A stretch of 35,639 nt of DNA from Mycolicibacterium vaccae NBRC 14118 = CIP 105934 (lineage in GTDB: Bacteria; Actinomycetota; Actinomycetes; Mycobacteriales; Mycobacteriaceae). How positions within the stretch are numbered: the stretch's first letter is position 1; every line of letters begins with the position of its first letter. A program made the translations under genes and the position numbers. The notes under the pieces are model-generated. The model did not search any database. It was given only the letters and a program-made list of their open reading frames with translations, and was not told the origin of the DNA. Shown here one piece after another: positions 34,164-35,639 of this stretch. The stretch lies in assembly GCF_001552715.1 (NCBI RefSeq), contig NZ_BCRS01000050.1:1-35639 (forward strand). Direction: 5' to 3'.

Positions 34164-35639
34164 CGTTTCTCGGCCACCATCTCGCGTTTGTAGTCGCGCG
34201 CCGCCTCGGCGTTCATCGCACCGTGGACGCGGATGATCTCGGTCAGCGCGTCGTCGACGTCGCGGGCCATCCGGGTCGCGTCGCCGCACACGTAGAAATG
34301 CGCGCCGTCGTCGAGCCAGCGCCACAGGTCGGCGCCGTAGTCGAGCATCCTGTGCTGCACGTAGACGCGTTGCGGCTGATCCCGGGAGAAGGCGAGGTCG
34401 AGCCGGTTCAGGAAACCGTCGTCGACCATGTCGATCAGGTCGTCGCGGTAGTAGAAGTTCTGTTCGCGGTGCCGGTCGCCGAAGAACAGCCAGTTCGGTC
34501 CGCGGTGCCCGAGTGCGCGGCGCTCCTGCAGGAAGCCACGGAACGGCGCGATCCCGGTGCCGGGCCCGACCATGATCATCGGGGTCTGCGACTCCTGGGG
34601 CGGCCGGAAGTGCGGGGACCGCTGCACGAACACCGGTACCGGGGTGCCGTCGGGCAGGTCGGCCAGGTAAGTCGAGGCGACGCCGCCGCGCGGGCTGCCG
34701 TCGGCGGCCCGGTACCGCACGATCGCGGTGGTCAGCTGCACCTCGTGCGGGCTGACCAGCGGGCTCGACGAGATCGAGTACTGCCGCGGGGTGAGCCGCA
34801 CCAGCACTTCCTGCCACAACTGCGGCTCGGCGCGCACCGGGAACTCCCGGACCAGGTCGAGGCCGTTGCGGTTGACCAGCCACTTGTCGAGCTCACCGCG
34901 GTTCCTGCGCAGCCGCTTTGCCGTGCCGGTGTCCGGGCAGTGCTCGGCGACAAAGGACATGAGGTTCGGCGTCACCTTGCAGATGTCGTAATGCGCGGTC
35001 AGCGCCTCCTGCAGCGAGATCTGAACGCCGTCCACGATCACCGCTTCGGAGCCGCGCAGGCCCGTCGCGGAGAGCCACATCTGCACGGCGACATCGGAAT
35101 TGGTTACCCAGACGCCCAGCGAGTCGCCCACGGAGTAGCTGACGTCATGTTCGCTGATGTCGAACCCGAACTGCCGCACCTCTTTCACCGAGCCATCCGG
35201 GGTGAGCCGCACGTTGCGGCACAGCGGCACGGCGACCGGATTCGCCCGCGTGAAAATCGCTGGCGCTTCCGGAGCTTCGGGCTTCTGCTCGCTACCGATC
35301 AGCCCGACGACCGAATCGGCCCACTGTGCGATCGGTTGGTCGTCGTAGGCCTCGCAGTCGACGCGGTCCAGCATGCGGGTGGCGCCCAGCTCTGCAAGCC
35401 GCCCGTCGAGCGATTTGGCGTGGCCGCAGAAGTTGTCGTACGACCGGTCCCCGATGCCGAGCACGGTGTAGCGCACCCCGTCCAGCGCCGGCGCCTCGGG
35501 CGACCCGAGACGGTCCCAGAAGTCGGCGCCGTTGTCCGGCGGTCCGCCGTCACCGAAAGTACTTGTCACGATGATGACTTCGCCCGCATCGGACAGGTCG
35601 GCCAGCGCGGCGTCATCCATCGCCTGCAGCCGCGCCCCG
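34142..35639 (-). CDS. Diflavin reductase (CysJ-like sulfite reductase flavoprotein), N-terminus cut by window edge
   Basis: The frame is open to the right edge, where it reads A-R-L-Q-A-M-D-D-A, the middle of an FMN flavodoxin domain. S-T-F-G-D-G-G-P-P-D-N-G and L-G-I-G-D-R-S-Y-D-N-F-C-G complete the FMN site. The remainder is an FAD/NADPH reductase: R-Q-Y-S-I-S-S-S for FAD, G-P-G-T-G-I-A-P-F-R-G-F-L-Q-E-R and F-F-G-D-R-H for NADPH, and a C-terminal aromatic Tyr. Proteins of this build pass electrons from NADPH via FAD and FMN to sulfite reductase or to cytochrome P450-like partners. Many mycobacterial entries call it the nitrate/sulfite reductase flavoprotein. The partner gene is not in the window. 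It converges on the acyltransferase gene with a 22-base overlap. Confidence 0.9.
   Translation of the reverse strand, partial: GARLQAMDDAALADLSDAGEVIIVTSTFGDGGPPDNGADFWDRLGSPEAPALDGVRYTVLGIGDRSYDNFCGHAKSLDGRLAELGATRMLDRVDCEAYDDQPIAQWADSVVGLIGSEQKPEAPEAPAIFTRANPVAVPLCRNVRLTPDGSVKEVRQFGFDISEHDVSYSVGDSLGVWVTNSDVAVQMWLSATGLRGSEAVIVDGVQISLQEALTAHYDICKVTPNLMSFVAEHCPDTGTAKRLRRNRGELDKWLVNRNGLDLVREFPVRAEPQLWQEVLVRLTPRQYSISSSPLVSPHEVQLTTAIVRYRAADGSPRGGVASTYLADLPDGTPVPVFVQRSPHFRPPQESQTPMIMVGPGTGIAPFRGFLQERRALGHRGPNWLFFGDRHREQNFYYRDDLIDMVDDGFLNRLDLAFSRDQPQRVYVQHRMLDYGADLWRWLDDGAHFYVCGDATRMARDVDDALTEIIRVHGAMNAEAARDYKREMVAEKRYVRDVY

Noticed and set aside
33120..34883. 587-residue open frame antisense to the acyltransferase gene
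   Set aside because: Crosses two well-supported genes in a non-protein-like frame.

Overview
The window is about 35.6 kb of high-GC actinobacterial chromosome, almost certainly from a non-tuberculosis Mycobacterium (Mycolicibacterium type). From hisG rightward the gene order hisG-hisE / metH / PAC2 / SDR-mshC-cysQ / SCO1664-like / DUF3090 / histidine phosphatase / uppP / lppL / pyrD / PEBP / M20 peptidase / tRNA-Leu(GAG) follows the M. tuberculosis Rv2121c-Rv2141c neighbourhood as I remember it. Several products (R2lox, HisE, HisG, MshC, CysQ, UppP) match remembered M. tuberculosis proteins nearly residue for residue. Mycothiol biosynthesis, GTG/TTG starts and leaderless -10 layouts fit the same assignment.

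Left part, 1-3880: the end of a TesB-like thioesterase gene and a DinB-fold gene read rightward. They face a three-gene leftward operon (DUF4126 membrane protein, MerA/RclA-like flavoprotein disulfide reductase, R2-like ligand-binding oxidase).

Accessory catabolic module, 4149-11462: amidase and GntR/FCD regulator (leftward) diverge from an ABC importer of the taurine/nitrate/NMT1 type (ATPase, permease, lipoprotein binding protein), a DUF1537 four-carbon acid-sugar kinase and a beta-hydroxyacid dehydrogenase (rightward). Matching palindromes lie on both sides of the shared promoter region, so the regulator probably controls itself and the importer/enzyme operon. The usual third enzyme of DUF1537 pathways is missing, so the substrate is open; an amide of a small hydroxy or sugar acid is my working inference.

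Core part, 11495-20176: hisE-hisG, a GlcP-type sugar permease with a CRP-like site just upstream, a HAD phosphatase and a full-length cobalamin-dependent metH. The metH leader folds convincingly as an S-adenosylhomocysteine (SAH) riboswitch whose pseudoknot competes with a hairpin hiding the Shine-Dalgarno. A PAC2-family gene diverges from metH.

Long leftward cluster, 28119-20361: small Rv2137c-like gene, uppP, histidine phosphatase, DUF3090, SCO1664-like kinase-fold protein, cysQ, mshC, SDR and a DUF1254/DUF1214 lipoprotein, with small gaps or overlaps throughout. It combines lipid-carrier recycling, sulfur-nucleotide turnover and mycothiol synthesis.

Right part, 28239-35639: lppL-DUF5703-pyrD (rightward), PEBP and M20 peptidase genes (leftward), tRNA-Leu(GAG), an acyltransferase-3 membrane protein, and a diflavin (CysJ-like) reductase running off the right edge. 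Palindromic elements separate convergent units at 20190-20354 and 30641-30731. I see no insertion sequence, CRISPR array, integrase or rRNA.
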